Source of the DNA: Microbacterium oxydans | GTDB taxonomy: Bacteria > Actinomycetota > Actinomycetes > Actinomycetales > Microbacteriaceae | NCBI RefSeq assembly: GCF_900095745.1 | Contig: NZ_FMIR01000015.1 | Coordinates: 248,001 to 312,000 of the forward strand | Length of the DNA: 64,000 nt | Direction: 5' to 3' | Shown: positions 25,555 through 33,985 of the stretch, one piece after another | How positions within the stretch are numbered: position 1 is the stretch's first letter | Layout of the letters: every line of letters begins with the position of its first letter | Notes under the pieces: generated by a model | Told to the model about the DNA's origin: nothing | Seen by the model: only the letters and a program-made list of their open reading frames with translations | The model's database searches: none | Made by a program: the position numbers and the translations under genes

Positions 25555-26807
25555 CAGTACTCCCCGCATCCGGTCGCGTCGCACCACGGTGTGGTGTCGT
25601 CGCGGAAACTCGCCTTCAGCGCACCGACGATCACATTGTTCTTCACCGTGTTCCCGACGTTGTTGAGGTCTTCCCAGATGCCGTATTCCATCCGGTGAGG
25701 TGAGTAGGTGTCGATGATGACGTTGTGCTCCACGCGGGTGTTGGTCACGGGAGCCCACTCCGAGTGGTAGCCGTGCAGCGAGATGCCGGCGCGAGGGATC
25801 TCCGGGAACGGATGAGTCGTGCGATCCTGCGAGCCCGCGTTGACGACGGTGTTGAACGTCACGGAGTTGTTCTCGGTCGGTCCGTTGCCAGCGATCGATG
25901 ATGCCCCGTTGAAGACGACGATTCCCGCGAGTTGAGCCCGCAAGACGTAGTTCCCGGTGATCTCGTTGTTTCGTGAGCCGTTTCCCATCTTCAGGCCCCA
26001 CCCGGAGATGTCCGTGGCTCGATTGAATCGGATGGCGTTGTTCTCGGCGGCACCGAGATCGATGGCTTCGCCGACATTGCGGATGACGTTGTGTTCGACG
26101 ATCACGTCGTCGCCGGTCAGGAAGATTCCGTCCGACTGCAGGCGCGGGCCACCATCGAGGTCCTCGATGCGGTTGTGGGCGACGAGGCCGTCGTCGGACA
26201 TCCGGATGTAGATGGCATCGATGGAGATCGGGTCGCCGTCCGGAAGGATACCGGGATCGTCGGCGGAGTAGCCGTGCAGATGATTGTCGGTCACCGTGAA
26301 GTCGCGAGAGTTCAGGAGTTCGATTCCCGACCGAGCACTGATACCGGTGATCTCGACCCCGTCGATGCGCAGTCCGTCGACGTTCTCCAGACGGATGCCG
26401 TCGGCGATGGAGTTGTTGACGAAGTCCTTGTCGAGGACGAAGCCCTCGAGAGTGATGTCGGCATCCCCACCGGCCGGATCGGCATTGAGGATGGTGTCCA
26501 CATCGGCAGTCTGGTGCAGGGTCGCAGCGCCTGAGAGACCGCTGCCTCCGGGGACACGCAGGGTGTCGCTGAGCAGATATCGCCCTGAGTCGAGCGCGAC
26601 GACGCCGCATCTGGAGGACAGCGCGGCTTGGAGGGCGGCGGTGTCGTCGACGCCGTCGTCGGGCACGGCTCCCGATCCGGCTGCGTCGCAGGCTGTATCG
26701 GCGATCGCTGGGGCCGGTGCAAGAGTGACGAGTGTCAGCGCAAGCATGCCGGCGAGGGCGGCGGTGAGGGGCTTGCTTCGTGCGGAGTTCTTCTCTGAGC
26801 CGGTCAT
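25554..26807 (-). CDS. Secreted right-handed beta-helix protein
   Basis: 417 residues from ATG 26807, chosen because AAGGAGAG stands just upstream and a signal peptide (LAGMLALTLVTLAPAPAIA) follows; an upstream ATG at 26888 lies inside the operator region. The entry motif is PDDGVDDTAALQAAL, then coils with ADITLEGFVLDKDFVNNSI and ISGWGLKMGNG. It is close to the 28564 gene, sharing PRAGISLHGY, PHRMEYGIWEDLNNV and a C-terminal TPWC...C..Y with two cysteines that could form a disulfide. Tandem operators lie at 26885-26908. Likely a polysaccharide lyase or hydrolase; activity unproven. Confidence 0.85.
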   Translation of the reverse strand: MTGSEKNSARSKPLTAALAGMLALTLVTLAPAPAIADTACDAAGSGAVPDDGVDDTAALQAALSSRCGVVALDSGRYLLSDTLRVPGGSGLSGAATLHQTADVDTILNADPAGGDADITLEGFVLDKDFVNNSIADGIRLENVDGLRIDGVEITGISARSGIELLNSRDFTVTDNHLHGYSADDPGILPDGDPISIDAIYIRMSDDGLVAHNRIEDLDGGPRLQSDGIFLTGDDVIVEHNVIRNVGEAIDLGAAENNAIRFNRATDISGWGLKMGNGSRNNEITGNYVLRAQLAGIVVFNGASSIAGNGPTENNSVTFNTVVNAGSQDRTTHPFPEIPRAGISLHGYHSEWAPVTNTRVEHNVIIDTYSPHRMEYGIWEDLNNVGNTVKNNVIVGALKASFRDDTTPWCDATGCGEY

Positions 26808-26884
26808 GTGCTCTCCTTCGAGCCATCGGACGATATCTGCCGCTGCGGCAACCGGGCCAACGATAGGACAGGTCCGACGATTCC

Positions 26885-26908
26885 GCAATCGTTAACGCAA
26901 TCGTTACC
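26885..26908. promoter_or_regulatory. Tandem LacI-type operators (site D)
   Basis: Two adjacent 12-mers, GCAATCGTTAAC (26885-26896) and GCAATCGTTACC (26897-26908), upstream of the beta-helix gene at 26807. A possible promoter reads on the minus strand with TTGCGG (26883-26888) and TATCGT (26860-26865), 17 bp apart, so the operators overlap the -35 region. Confidence 0.7.
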
Positions 26909-26935
26909 TGTTTTGGTCGGCCCAGGTTATTTGGT

Positions 26936-26969
26936 CACCGGGACCGGCCCCTCGAGGCCGGTCCCGGTG
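26936..26969. terminator. Hairpin terminator after the 26974 beta-helix gene
   Basis: Perfect 13-bp stem (26937-26949 with 26956-26968) plus one more flanking pair, six-base loop, five bases past the stop codon on the minus strand. Confidence 0.8.
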
Positions 26970-26973
26970 CTGA

Positions 26974-28380
26974 CTACTGATTGAAAGCGAAGTTCCGCGC
27001 CGGATCGATGCTGTCCCTGGCCAGGGACCACCCGGAGATGGAGTTGGAGATGATGTAGTTGTTGTACGCGTACTGTTGCCCCGTCTCGCTCTGCGTTCCC
27101 GCGTCCGTGATCCCGTACGGCATGTCGCCCGTGGTGCTCGTGATCGTGTTCCGTGTCACCGTGTTGTATCGGGGTCGCGGATCAGCATTGACGTAGGGGC
27201 CGTTCGGGTTCACGATTTCGAAGACGATGCCCGAACCGGCGGCATCCTGAAGCCACGCGGCCCCGCCGGGTCCCGTACCCGGGTCGGTGATCGTGTTGCC
27301 GCTGATGATGTTCTCCCGGGTGATCGAGAGGTCCTTCGCAGCACTGTTGCCGGCAGTGATCCACACGCCGGTAAGACCGGGGTTCTCGATCACGTTGTCC
27401 GTGATCGAATTCCCTGTGGCTCCATTGACGAGCTTGATCGCCGGTCCGTAGATGTCTTCGATCAGGTTGTCATGCACCGAGACGAAGGTCGACCCGCGGA
27501 ACCCCTCCGTAGTGTCCTGATTCGTGTCATCCGTCGAGCGGTCGGGCACGTTGTAGCCGCCTCCAATATCGATGCCCTGCCCGGCATAGTTGACATGATT
27601 CTGAGACACAACCCCGTACTTCGAGCTCGCTACCGTGATGCCCGCGCCTTGGAAGTTCTGATAGCTGTCTGTCGGGCCGATGAACCGCTGGTTCTCGATG
27701 ACCGTGTTGCCTGAGACATCGAACACCTTGCAATGCCCCAGCAGCACGCCAGTGCCCTTGATGCCCTGCCCCGAGCCCGCGCCAAGGCCTCCCGCTTCGA
27801 TGCGTTGATAGTCCTGGATGTTGTTGTTGGTGATGCGGATATCGGAGCAGGTGTTGGCGTCAGAGGTGTCTTCCCAGCGACCGAGCACGGAGATCGTCGG
27901 AGACGTCGTCCTTGTGCCCGTGATGGTGAGCCCGTCGAACGTGACACCCGACGAACGCCAGAGTCGAATCAGGCTCTTGGTCGCCGTGTTCGCCCCGACT
28001 GATCGCTTGATCTTCATCGTGGTGAGCGAGACGTTGTCCGCTCCGTCACCGAAGAACTCGTAGTCGCCTTCGACGTCGATCACCGACGTGGCCCCGACGC
28101 CGCGAAGCCACGAACTCGTGGTCAGGGTCAGATTGCCGGTAACTCGGTAGGTGCCGGCGGGCACGTCAACCCGTTCCCCGGCGTCGAGTGCAGCCTGGAT
28201 CTCCGCCGTGTCATCGGCTACGCCGTCGCCGACCGCGCCGAAATCCGACTTGAGGTCGAGGGTGACCGCCGCCGCAGGGGCAGCGGGTGCAAGCAAGGAT
28301 CCGACGACGACGAGAGCGCCCACGGTAACTGCTCCCGCGACGGCTGTTCCGATGGACTTCCTTGTCCTTTGTATGACCAC
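26974..28380 (-). CDS. Secreted right-handed beta-helix protein
   Basis: 468 residues from GTG 28380, preferred over an ATG at 28413 because GGAAGGAA lies seven bases before the GTG and the ATG has no ribosome site; the GTG also gives a compact signal peptide (residues about 1-38). Entry motif DFGAVGDGVADDTAEIQAALD, then coils with NNNIQDYQR, NFQGAG and GQGIDIGGGYN. It matches the first two thirds of the 675-residue paralogue but lacks its Ig-like domains. It is a single-gene unit between its own terminator and a degenerate tandem operator (28448-28471). Likely polysaccharide-active. Confidence 0.83.
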   Translation of the reverse strand: MVIQRTRKSIGTAVAGAVTVGALVVVGSLLAPAAPAAAVTLDLKSDFGAVGDGVADDTAEIQAALDAGERVDVPAGTYRVTGNLTLTTSSWLRGVGATSVIDVEGDYEFFGDGADNVSLTTMKIKRSVGANTATKSLIRLWRSSGVTFDGLTITGTRTTSPTISVLGRWEDTSDANTCSDIRITNNNIQDYQRIEAGGLGAGSGQGIKGTGVLLGHCKVFDVSGNTVIENQRFIGPTDSYQNFQGAGITVASSKYGVVSQNHVNYAGQGIDIGGGYNVPDRSTDDTNQDTTEGFRGSTFVSVHDNLIEDIYGPAIKLVNGATGNSITDNVIENPGLTGVWITAGNSAAKDLSITRENIISGNTITDPGTGPGGAAWLQDAAGSGIVFEIVNPNGPYVNADPRPRYNTVTRNTITSTTGDMPYGITDAGTQSETGQQYAYNNYIISNSISGWSLARDSIDPARNFAFNQ

Positions 28381-28447
28381 GAGGTGTTTCCTTCCATTTT
28401 CGATTGGCCGCATCGTTGCGGACGGGGTGTCGGGACCGACACGTCTA

Positions 28448-28471
28448 TGTATCGATTGCAGGAACGACTGC
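28448..28471. promoter_or_regulatory. Tandem LacI-type operators, degenerate (site E)
   Basis: On the minus strand GCAGTCGTTCCT and GCAATCGATACA stand side by side in the same 12-bp phase as the other sites, 68 bp upstream of the beta-helix start at 28380. CGTTCCTGCAA is shared with site B. Confidence 0.5.
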
Positions 28472-28494
28472 GCGAGCGACCGCGCGGATCAGTT

Positions 28495-28537
28495 CCGGTT
28501 GAGGGTGGCCGAACGGAATCCGACCACCCTCAACCGG
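28495..28537. terminator. Hairpin terminator after the 28564 beta-helix gene
   Basis: Perfect 14-bp stem, arms 28495-28508 and 28524-28537, with a 15-base loop, 27 bp past the stop on the minus strand. Confidence 0.75.
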
Positions 28538-28563
28538 GCGCTCACGCTGTCATCGCGCGGGAT

Positions 28564-29799
28564 TCAGTACTCTTCACAGGTCGAATCGGTGCACCACGGC
28601 GTCACATCGTCCCGGATCTGCTGTTTCGCTGCTCCGATGATGACGTTGTTCGAGATCGTGCTGTCGACGTTGTTCAGATCCTCCCAGATGCCGTACTCCA
28701 TGCGGTGCGGCCGGTAGGTGTCGATGATCACGTTGTTCTTCACGACGCTGTTGGCTACCGGGGCCCATGCACTCAGGTATCCGTGCAGGGAGATGCCCGC
28801 TCGCGGAATGAAGGGGATGGCGTGAGTCGTCTTGTCTTGTGAACCCGTGTTGAGGATCGTGTTGAAGCTGACCTCGATGTTCTCCGTAGGGCCGTTGCCT
28901 GCGATCGTCGACGCGCCATTGAACACGACGATTCCGGCGAGCTGGGCACGCTCCACGTAGTTGCGGGTGATGACGCTGTTACTGGAGCCGTTGCCGATCT
29001 TCAATCCCCAGCCCGAGATGTCGGTCGCTCGGTTGTATCGGACGGTGACGTTGTCGGCAGCACCGACGTCGACGGCCTCGCCGACGTTCCTGATGACGTT
29101 GTACTCCACCACGACGTCGTCACCGGTGACGAAGATGCCATCGGATTGAAGACCGGGCCCGCCGACCATGTCCTCGATCCGGTTGTGCGACACGGTGCCA
29201 CCACTCGACAGCCGCACGTATATGGAGTCGATCGAGATCGGGTCCCCGTCGGCGAGGGCGCCGGTCTGATCGGCGGAGTACCCGTGCAAGTGATTGCGAG
29301 TGATGGTGAAGTCGCTGGAGCGGAGCAGCTCGATGCCCGATCGGGCACTGATACCCGTGATCTCGAGACCCTTGACCGTCGCACCGTTCACGCGCTCGAG
29401 CCGGAGGCCGTCCGCCAGCGAGTTGTTGACGAAGTCCTTCGCGATCTTGAAGCCGTCAAGGGTGATGTCCGAGTCTCCGTTGACGGTGTCCGCATTGAGA
29501 ATCGTCACGACATCCGCCGTCTGCCGAAGCGTGCCCGATCCCTTGATGCCCCCTCCGCTCGGCACGCGCAGCGTATCGCTCACGATGTAGGTCCCTTTGG
29601 GCAGCGACACCACGCCACATCCCGACGACAGAGACGCCTGAATCGCCGCAGTGTCGTCGATGCTGTCGTCGGCGATCGCCCCATGCGAGGTGACCGAGCA
29701 CGAGGGACTCGCGTGAGCAGCGGGAACAGCCAACACCGACATTGCGAATGCGGCGATCACCGTCCGCCAGATGTGCTTCTGTGTGCGGGCGAACATCAT
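28564..29799 (-). CDS. Secreted right-handed beta-helix protein
   Basis: 411 residues; ATG 29799 with AAGGAG nine bases upstream. Signal peptide ends at AHA near residue 30. The family pattern is ADDSIDDTAAIQASL, DITLDGFKIAKDFVNNSL, GISARSGIELL and ISGWGLKIGNG, very close to the 25554 gene along the whole length. The C-terminus TPWCTDSTCEEY again carries two cysteines. It follows the 29881 gene by 81 bases and is probably co-transcribed from the operator at 31158. Likely a polysaccharide lyase or hydrolase; specificity unknown. Confidence 0.85.
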   Translation of the reverse strand: MMFARTQKHIWRTVIAAFAMSVLAVPAAHASPSCSVTSHGAIADDSIDDTAAIQASLSSGCGVVSLPKGTYIVSDTLRVPSGGGIKGSGTLRQTADVVTILNADTVNGDSDITLDGFKIAKDFVNNSLADGLRLERVNGATVKGLEITGISARSGIELLRSSDFTITRNHLHGYSADQTGALADGDPISIDSIYVRLSSGGTVSHNRIEDMVGGPGLQSDGIFVTGDDVVVEYNVIRNVGEAVDVGAADNVTVRYNRATDISGWGLKIGNGSSNSVITRNYVERAQLAGIVVFNGASTIAGNGPTENIEVSFNTILNTGSQDKTTHAIPFIPRAGISLHGYLSAWAPVANSVVKNNVIIDTYRPHRMEYGIWEDLNNVDSTISNNVIIGAAKQQIRDDVTPWCTDSTCEEY

Positions 29800-29880
29800 T
29801 GTTGGCTCCTTCTCTCACCGGCTCGGCGCCGGCGATCTGTTGAGGACCGACATGCGCCGTCGATCCGGTCCGTCGCGGAC

Positions 29881-31089
29881 CTACGAGAGGTCCCTGAGGC
29901 CTTCGACCGTGTGGCCGGAGATCGTGTTGTCGACATAGGTTGTGCCGACGGTGTACTCATCCACGAGGATCCCGAATTGCATCGTGTGGACGGTCTGGGT
30001 GTCCGTGATCTGGTTGTCAGTGATGATCGTGCCGGCAACGGGCGCCCAGAACGGTCGATCGCCGGTGACATAGACACCAGCGCGCGCGCTGCCGGGGAAC
30101 GGGTGCCCCGCCGTCCCATCCGAACCGGTATCGGTGATCACGTTGCGGTCGACCGTGATGTTCTCGGTGGGGCCGTTACCCGCGACAGTCGAAGCGCCTC
30201 CGAAGACCACGACGCCGGACATCTGAGCGCGGGCCACCGTGTTGTACGCGAATGTGCTGTCGATCGAGCCGTTGCCGACCTTGAGGCCGAAAGCTTGAGC
30301 ATCTTCGATGAGGTTGTAGTCGACGAGAACGTCCTCGGTGTTGCCGAGGTCGATCCCTTCACCGACGTTGCGGATCTCATTGTCGGTCACGTGAACACCT
30401 ACGGCATTGGAGACGAAGATGCCGTCGGTCTGGAGCGATGGACCGGCATCCATGTCCTCGATCCGGTTCCCGGAGACCGTGCCGTTGTCGGAACTGCGGA
30501 TGTAGATCGAGTCGATCGAGACGGGGTCGCCGTCGCCGAGCACTCCGGTCGCGGTGGCCGAGTAGTCGTGAAGATAGTTGTCGGAGACGGCGAACGTGTC
30601 GCACAGCAACAGCTCGATTCCCGATCTCGCACTGATCCCGATGATCTCCACTCCCGATACGACGATGTCTGTCGAGCGTTCGATCCGGATGCCGTCGGCG
30701 AGGGAGTTGTCGACGAAATTCTTGTCGATCACGAACCCGTCGAGGGTGATGTCACTGTTGCCGGCTGCAGTGTTGCTGTTGAGGATGGTCGTGACGTCTG
30801 CGGTCTGGTGCAGGACGCCGGGGCCGACGATGCCACCGCCCGAGGGAACCGTGAGCGTGGCAGAGATCAGGTACGCCCCGGCAGGAAGATCGACCGGACC
30901 ACACCCGGCATCGAGCGCAGCCTGAATCTCGGTGGTGTCGTCGATGCCGTCACCGGCGACCGCTCCGAAATCGACCACGGAGCAGGCGAAGGCATGAGCG
31001 GGCTCCGGCGAGCCAATCGCACCGACGGACGCACTGAGCAGCAGCGCACCGGCGATCGACGAAACCGACAGGCGAATGGGATACATCAT
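29881..31089 (-). CDS. Secreted right-handed beta-helix protein
   Basis: 402 residues; start at one of two adjacent ATGs (31089/31086) after GAGGATC. Signal peptide ends near AHA (33). Entry motif DFGAVAGDGIDDTTEIQAALD, then DITLDGFVIDKNFVDNSL, GISARSGIELL and VGEGIDLGNTEDVLVD. It belongs to the shorter subfamily with the 25554 and 28564 genes, but its C-terminus (GHTVEGLRDLS) lacks the double-cysteine ending, so it may have diverged in function. First gene after the operator pair at 31158-31181. Confidence 0.85.
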   Translation of the reverse strand: MMYPIRLSVSSIAGALLLSASVGAIGSPEPAHAFACSVVDFGAVAGDGIDDTTEIQAALDAGCGPVDLPAGAYLISATLTVPSGGGIVGPGVLHQTADVTTILNSNTAAGNSDITLDGFVIDKNFVDNSLADGIRIERSTDIVVSGVEIIGISARSGIELLLCDTFAVSDNYLHDYSATATGVLGDGDPVSIDSIYIRSSDNGTVSGNRIEDMDAGPSLQTDGIFVSNAVGVHVTDNEIRNVGEGIDLGNTEDVLVDYNLIEDAQAFGLKVGNGSIDSTFAYNTVARAQMSGVVVFGGASTVAGNGPTENITVDRNVITDTGSDGTAGHPFPGSARAGVYVTGDRPFWAPVAGTIITDNQITDTQTVHTMQFGILVDEYTVGTTYVDNTISGHTVEGLRDLS

Positions 31090-31157
31090 TGATCCTCACA
31101 GTCCTTCGTCTTTGAAGCACACGCGGCGAGCGAGCGCACAACAGGTCTACCAGAAAT

Positions 31158-31181
31158 AGGATCGTTAACGCAAACGTTCCC
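31158..31181. promoter_or_regulatory. Tandem LacI-type operators (site C)
   Basis: AGGATCGTTAAC (31158-31169) followed directly by GCAAACGTTCCC (31170-31181), 69 bp upstream of the beta-helix gene start at 31089. The second 12-mer is identical (reverse strand) to GGGAACGTTTGC before the transporter gene at 44833-44844. Confidence 0.75.
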
Positions 31182-32622
31182 GTCTGCGATGGGAAACCGG
31201 CTCATAACGGCGAGGGATGTGCGTCCGCCCAACGAGATCGCGGAGGGAGTCGATCGAACCCGATACGAGACCGACCGCGCGCGCTTGGACGAGGATGTTG
31301 CCCAGAGAGGTCGCCTCGACAGGGCCGGCGAAGACGGGAAGCCCCGCACGATCGGCAATCCGCTGGCAGAGGAGCTCATTGAGGGCTCCTCCCCCCACTA
31401 TGTGGACTGTCCTCACGTCGACGCCGCCGACGCGACCGGCAGCGTGGGCAGCATCCGCGAACGCCTGTGCAAGCGACTCGATGATGCTGCGGACGTACTC
31501 GGCGCGAGTGCGAGGCGCAGGGACGCCATGCTCATCACACCAGGCGTCGATCCGCGCGGGCATGTCGCCAGGCGGAAGGAACCGCGCATCGTGGACATCG
31601 AAGACCGGAACATCGACGGTGACCTCGGCAGCCGCGCCCAACAGCGTCGAAAGATCGATCGAGCTCCCGACGCCGCCCCAGGTGCGGAGGGCTTCGGAAA
31701 GCAGCCAGAGTCCCATGATGTTGCGAAGGAACCGCACACGGCCGTCGACGCCGCCTTCGTTCGTGAAGCTCTCCGCCAGCGCCGCCAGCGTCAACACGGG
31801 ACGCTCCAACTCGACTCCGACGAGACCCCACGTGCCGCAGGAGATGTAGGCGGCGGCTTCGGGCCGCATCGGGACCGCGAGCACCGCCGACGCCGTGTCG
31901 TGCGAACCGACCGCCGTCACGCTCACCCCGTCGGGGGCACCGAGCGACTGGGCCACCGTCGGCGACAACATACCCAGTCGCTCGCCGGGCGAGATCAGTG
32001 GCTGCATCAGCACACGCGGCAGTTCGAGCATCTCGAGCAGGCCCTCGTCCCAGGTGCGGCTGATCGCGTTCAGCAGACCAGACGTCGAGGCGATGGTCCG
32101 TTCGGAGCGTGCGACCCCCGTCAGCCAGAAGCCGACGATATCGGGGATGAACAGCAGCGCGTCCGCGAGCTCGAGAGATTCGTCGGCCTCTGCAGCCACC
32201 TGGTAGATCGTGTTGATCGGAAGCAGTTGTAGGCCGTTCCTCGCAAAGAGCTCCGACGGCGCCACCCGCTGATGCACACGCGCGACGCCACGCGCCGTGC
32301 GGTCGTCTCGGTAGTGGAACGGGGCGCCGATCAGGCGCGCCCGCGACGTACTCGCTCCGCGAAGAAGCCCGTAGTCGACACCCCAGGAGTCGACGCCGAC
32401 GCTCCTGATGTCAGGCATCACCGCGAACGCCCTGCGCAGACCGTCGAGCGCCTCGCCGTACAGACCGGAGAGGTCCCAATGCAGCCCATCGGCCGCGCGT
32501 ACGGGTCTGTTCGCGAACCGCGAGATCACTCTGGTCTCGAGCGTCGCCGGGCCGACCCGACCAACGATCACGCGGCCGCTGGTCGCGCCCAGATCGACGG
32601 CGACGACGTAGCCCCCTCTCAT
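31165..32622 (-). CDS. rhaB: Rhamnulokinase-like FGGY carbohydrate kinase
   Basis: 485-residue kinase of the FGGY family. The N-terminal phosphate motif DLGATSGRVIVG (10-21), GVDSWGVDYGLL, the FHYRDDRT loop and SHDTASAV mark the rhamnulokinase branch, which phosphorylates L-rhamnulose to L-rhamnulose 1-phosphate. A C-terminal GGGALNELLCQRIADRAGLPV is the adenine-site motif. It overlaps the aldolase gene start by four bases in a six-gene unit led by the DapA-type gene. Its 3' end covers part of operator site C. A kinase for a related deoxyketose cannot be excluded. Confidence 0.85.
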   Translation of the reverse strand: MRGGYVVAVDLGATSGRVIVGRVGPATLETRVISRFANRPVRAADGLHWDLSGLYGEALDGLRRAFAVMPDIRSVGVDSWGVDYGLLRGASTSRARLIGAPFHYRDDRTARGVARVHQRVAPSELFARNGLQLLPINTIYQVAAEADESLELADALLFIPDIVGFWLTGVARSERTIASTSGLLNAISRTWDEGLLEMLELPRVLMQPLISPGERLGMLSPTVAQSLGAPDGVSVTAVGSHDTASAVLAVPMRPEAAAYISCGTWGLVGVELERPVLTLAALAESFTNEGGVDGRVRFLRNIMGLWLLSEALRTWGGVGSSIDLSTLLGAAAEVTVDVPVFDVHDARFLPPGDMPARIDAWCDEHGVPAPRTRAEYVRSIIESLAQAFADAAHAAGRVGGVDVRTVHIVGGGALNELLCQRIADRAGLPVFAGPVEATSLGNILVQARAVGLVSGSIDSLRDLVGRTHIPRRYEPVSHRRRERLR

Positions 32623-33398
32623 CCGCTCTGCTCCCAGGAGGCGCGGGGGCGCGCGACCGCGAGCGCTTCCCGCCGAAAGATCTCGTCAGGCCTTTCATCG
32701 ATCCGAGCCACATCGGTCGGCTCGAGGAATCGTGGCCCGCCTGCGCTCAGCGCTCCCAGGACGACCGAGGCGCACTTGACCGCCATCTCAATGATCTGGA
32801 CCACTTCATCTGCGGTTGCACCGAGAGCGAAGACGCCGTGGTTCTGCAGGTACATGATTCGGGGAGTGTCGCGACGAGCACTCAGCAGCCGTCGAACCGT
32901 GCGCGCGAGCTCGAGCCCGGGATCCACGTAGGGGACGAACATCGGCTCACTGCCGAGCACGACGATCTGATCGGGGAAAAGGCTGCCTCTGGCGAGCAGT
33001 CCGGCATCGCTCGAGCAGAGCAGAGCGAGGATCGCCGTGGGGTGGGCATGTCCGACGATCTCGATGCCCGCTCGATCCAGGCACACGGCGTGGAGCAAAG
33101 CCTCCACCGACGGCCTGCGACCGGCGGCCGCCTGCACACGATCGAAAAACCTCGCCACGTCGGCGTCACCAGCCCGCGGATCGTCGATCAGTCGGAGCAA
33201 CTCCACGATCGATACGGCGACCATGTCGTCTGCGTCCGCCGTGCCCATCTGCACCCCGCTGGCCTTGACCCGCATGGTGACCGCATCGACGCGAGCGGAC
33301 ACATTCCCCTCGGCGAGTATGACCCACTCTCGCTGCGGTCCGGCGATGTTCCGTGCAAGCGCCGCGAGCGCTCGTGCGTCGGAATCTCGATCAGTCAT
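32619..33398 (-). CDS. Class II aldolase/adducin family protein (probable rhamnulose-1-phosphate aldolase role)
   Basis: 259 residues from ATG 33398; the longer upstream frame only copies the neighbouring region. EGNVSAR (30-36), GHAHPTAIL and QNHGVFALG are the phosphate and zinc-site motifs of RhaD/FucA-type aldolases. Coupled with rhamnulokinase by an overlap of four bases, it most simply cleaves L-rhamnulose 1-phosphate to dihydroxyacetone phosphate and L-lactaldehyde. Sequence alone does not separate this from other phosphoketose aldolases or epimerases of the family. Confidence 0.82.
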   Translation of the reverse strand: MTDRDSDARALAALARNIAGPQREWVILAEGNVSARVDAVTMRVKASGVQMGTADADDMVAVSIVELLRLIDDPRAGDADVARFFDRVQAAAGRRPSVEALLHAVCLDRAGIEIVGHAHPTAILALLCSSDAGLLARGSLFPDQIVVLGSEPMFVPYVDPGLELARTVRRLLSARRDTPRIMYLQNHGVFALGATADEVVQIIEMAVKCASVVLGALSAGGPRFLEPTDVARIDERPDEIFRREALAVARPRASWEQSG

Positions 33399-33418
33399 CG
33401 ACTCATCGCCCCTCGACG

Positions 33419-33985
33419 TCAGAATGCGAGCCCCCGCGGCTGCGCTCCGAGCCGCGGCACAGAGGCATCCGCCACCATGAAGCCGTTCGCTCGGTACGCG
33501 GCGTAGTCGAAAGCGTCGCACTCGTCATAGCCGAGCCGGTGATAGGTGTCGAACCCGTCCCACTCCTCGTAGCCGTCACCGAGTGAGCTCTCGAGAAACG
33601 CATCCGCCATCGCCATCGCCAACTCCGGACCCGTGAAGAAGGCACCCATCGCGAGCAGGTTGGCGTTGTTGGCTGTGGCCGCGCGTCGTGCCGACGCCAC
33701 GCTCTCGCAGACGGCGGCATGCACGTGTGGACACTTGCTCGCGGCGATGTGAATCCCCATCCCGGAACCGCAGAACGCGAGAGCTTTCTCGAACTTCCTC
33801 TCGGCTATCTGCGAGCCGACGAGGAATCCCACTCGGTGATACATGGGCAGCTCGTCACGAACGGGGGTGAGGTCGGTCACCGCCCAGCCGCGTGATCGGA
33901 GATGGTCCGCCATGGCGTTCTTGAGGGCGAACCCGGCGAAGTCTGCGCCGAGCACCACCCGCTTGTCTTCGAGTGTTCTTGTCAT
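33419..33985 (-). CDS. RpiB/LacA/LacB family sugar isomerase
   Basis: 188 residues. The FCGSGMGIHIAASK motif holds the catalytic Cys72, and GADFAGFALKNAM is the N-terminal sugar-binding strand. Ribose-5-phosphate isomerase B is about 150 residues; this one has a C-terminal extension of some 35 residues, as in the DhuI branch, which isomerises the unsaturated uronate product of polysaccharide lyases. That reading would fit a locus full of beta-helix candidates for lyases. It overlaps the esterase stop by four bases. Family firm, substrate inferred. Confidence 0.82.
   Translation of the reverse strand: MTRTLEDKRVVLGADFAGFALKNAMADHLRSRGWAVTDLTPVRDELPMYHRVGFLVGSQIAERKFEKALAFCGSGMGIHIAASKCPHVHAAVCESVASARRAATANNANLLAMGAFFTGPELAMAMADAFLESSLGDGYEEWDGFDTYHRLGYDECDAFDYAAYRANGFMVADASVPRLGAQPRGLAF

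Noticed and set aside
23527..26826. Single 1099-codon gene on the minus strand
   Set aside because: The first 420 codons are Arg-rich and lie out of frame over the 25554-26807 gene; the real start is ATG 25554 with a signal peptide.
31165..33985. Complete canonical rhamnose operon
   Set aside because: No L-rhamnose isomerase or mutarotase gene is recognisable in the locus.
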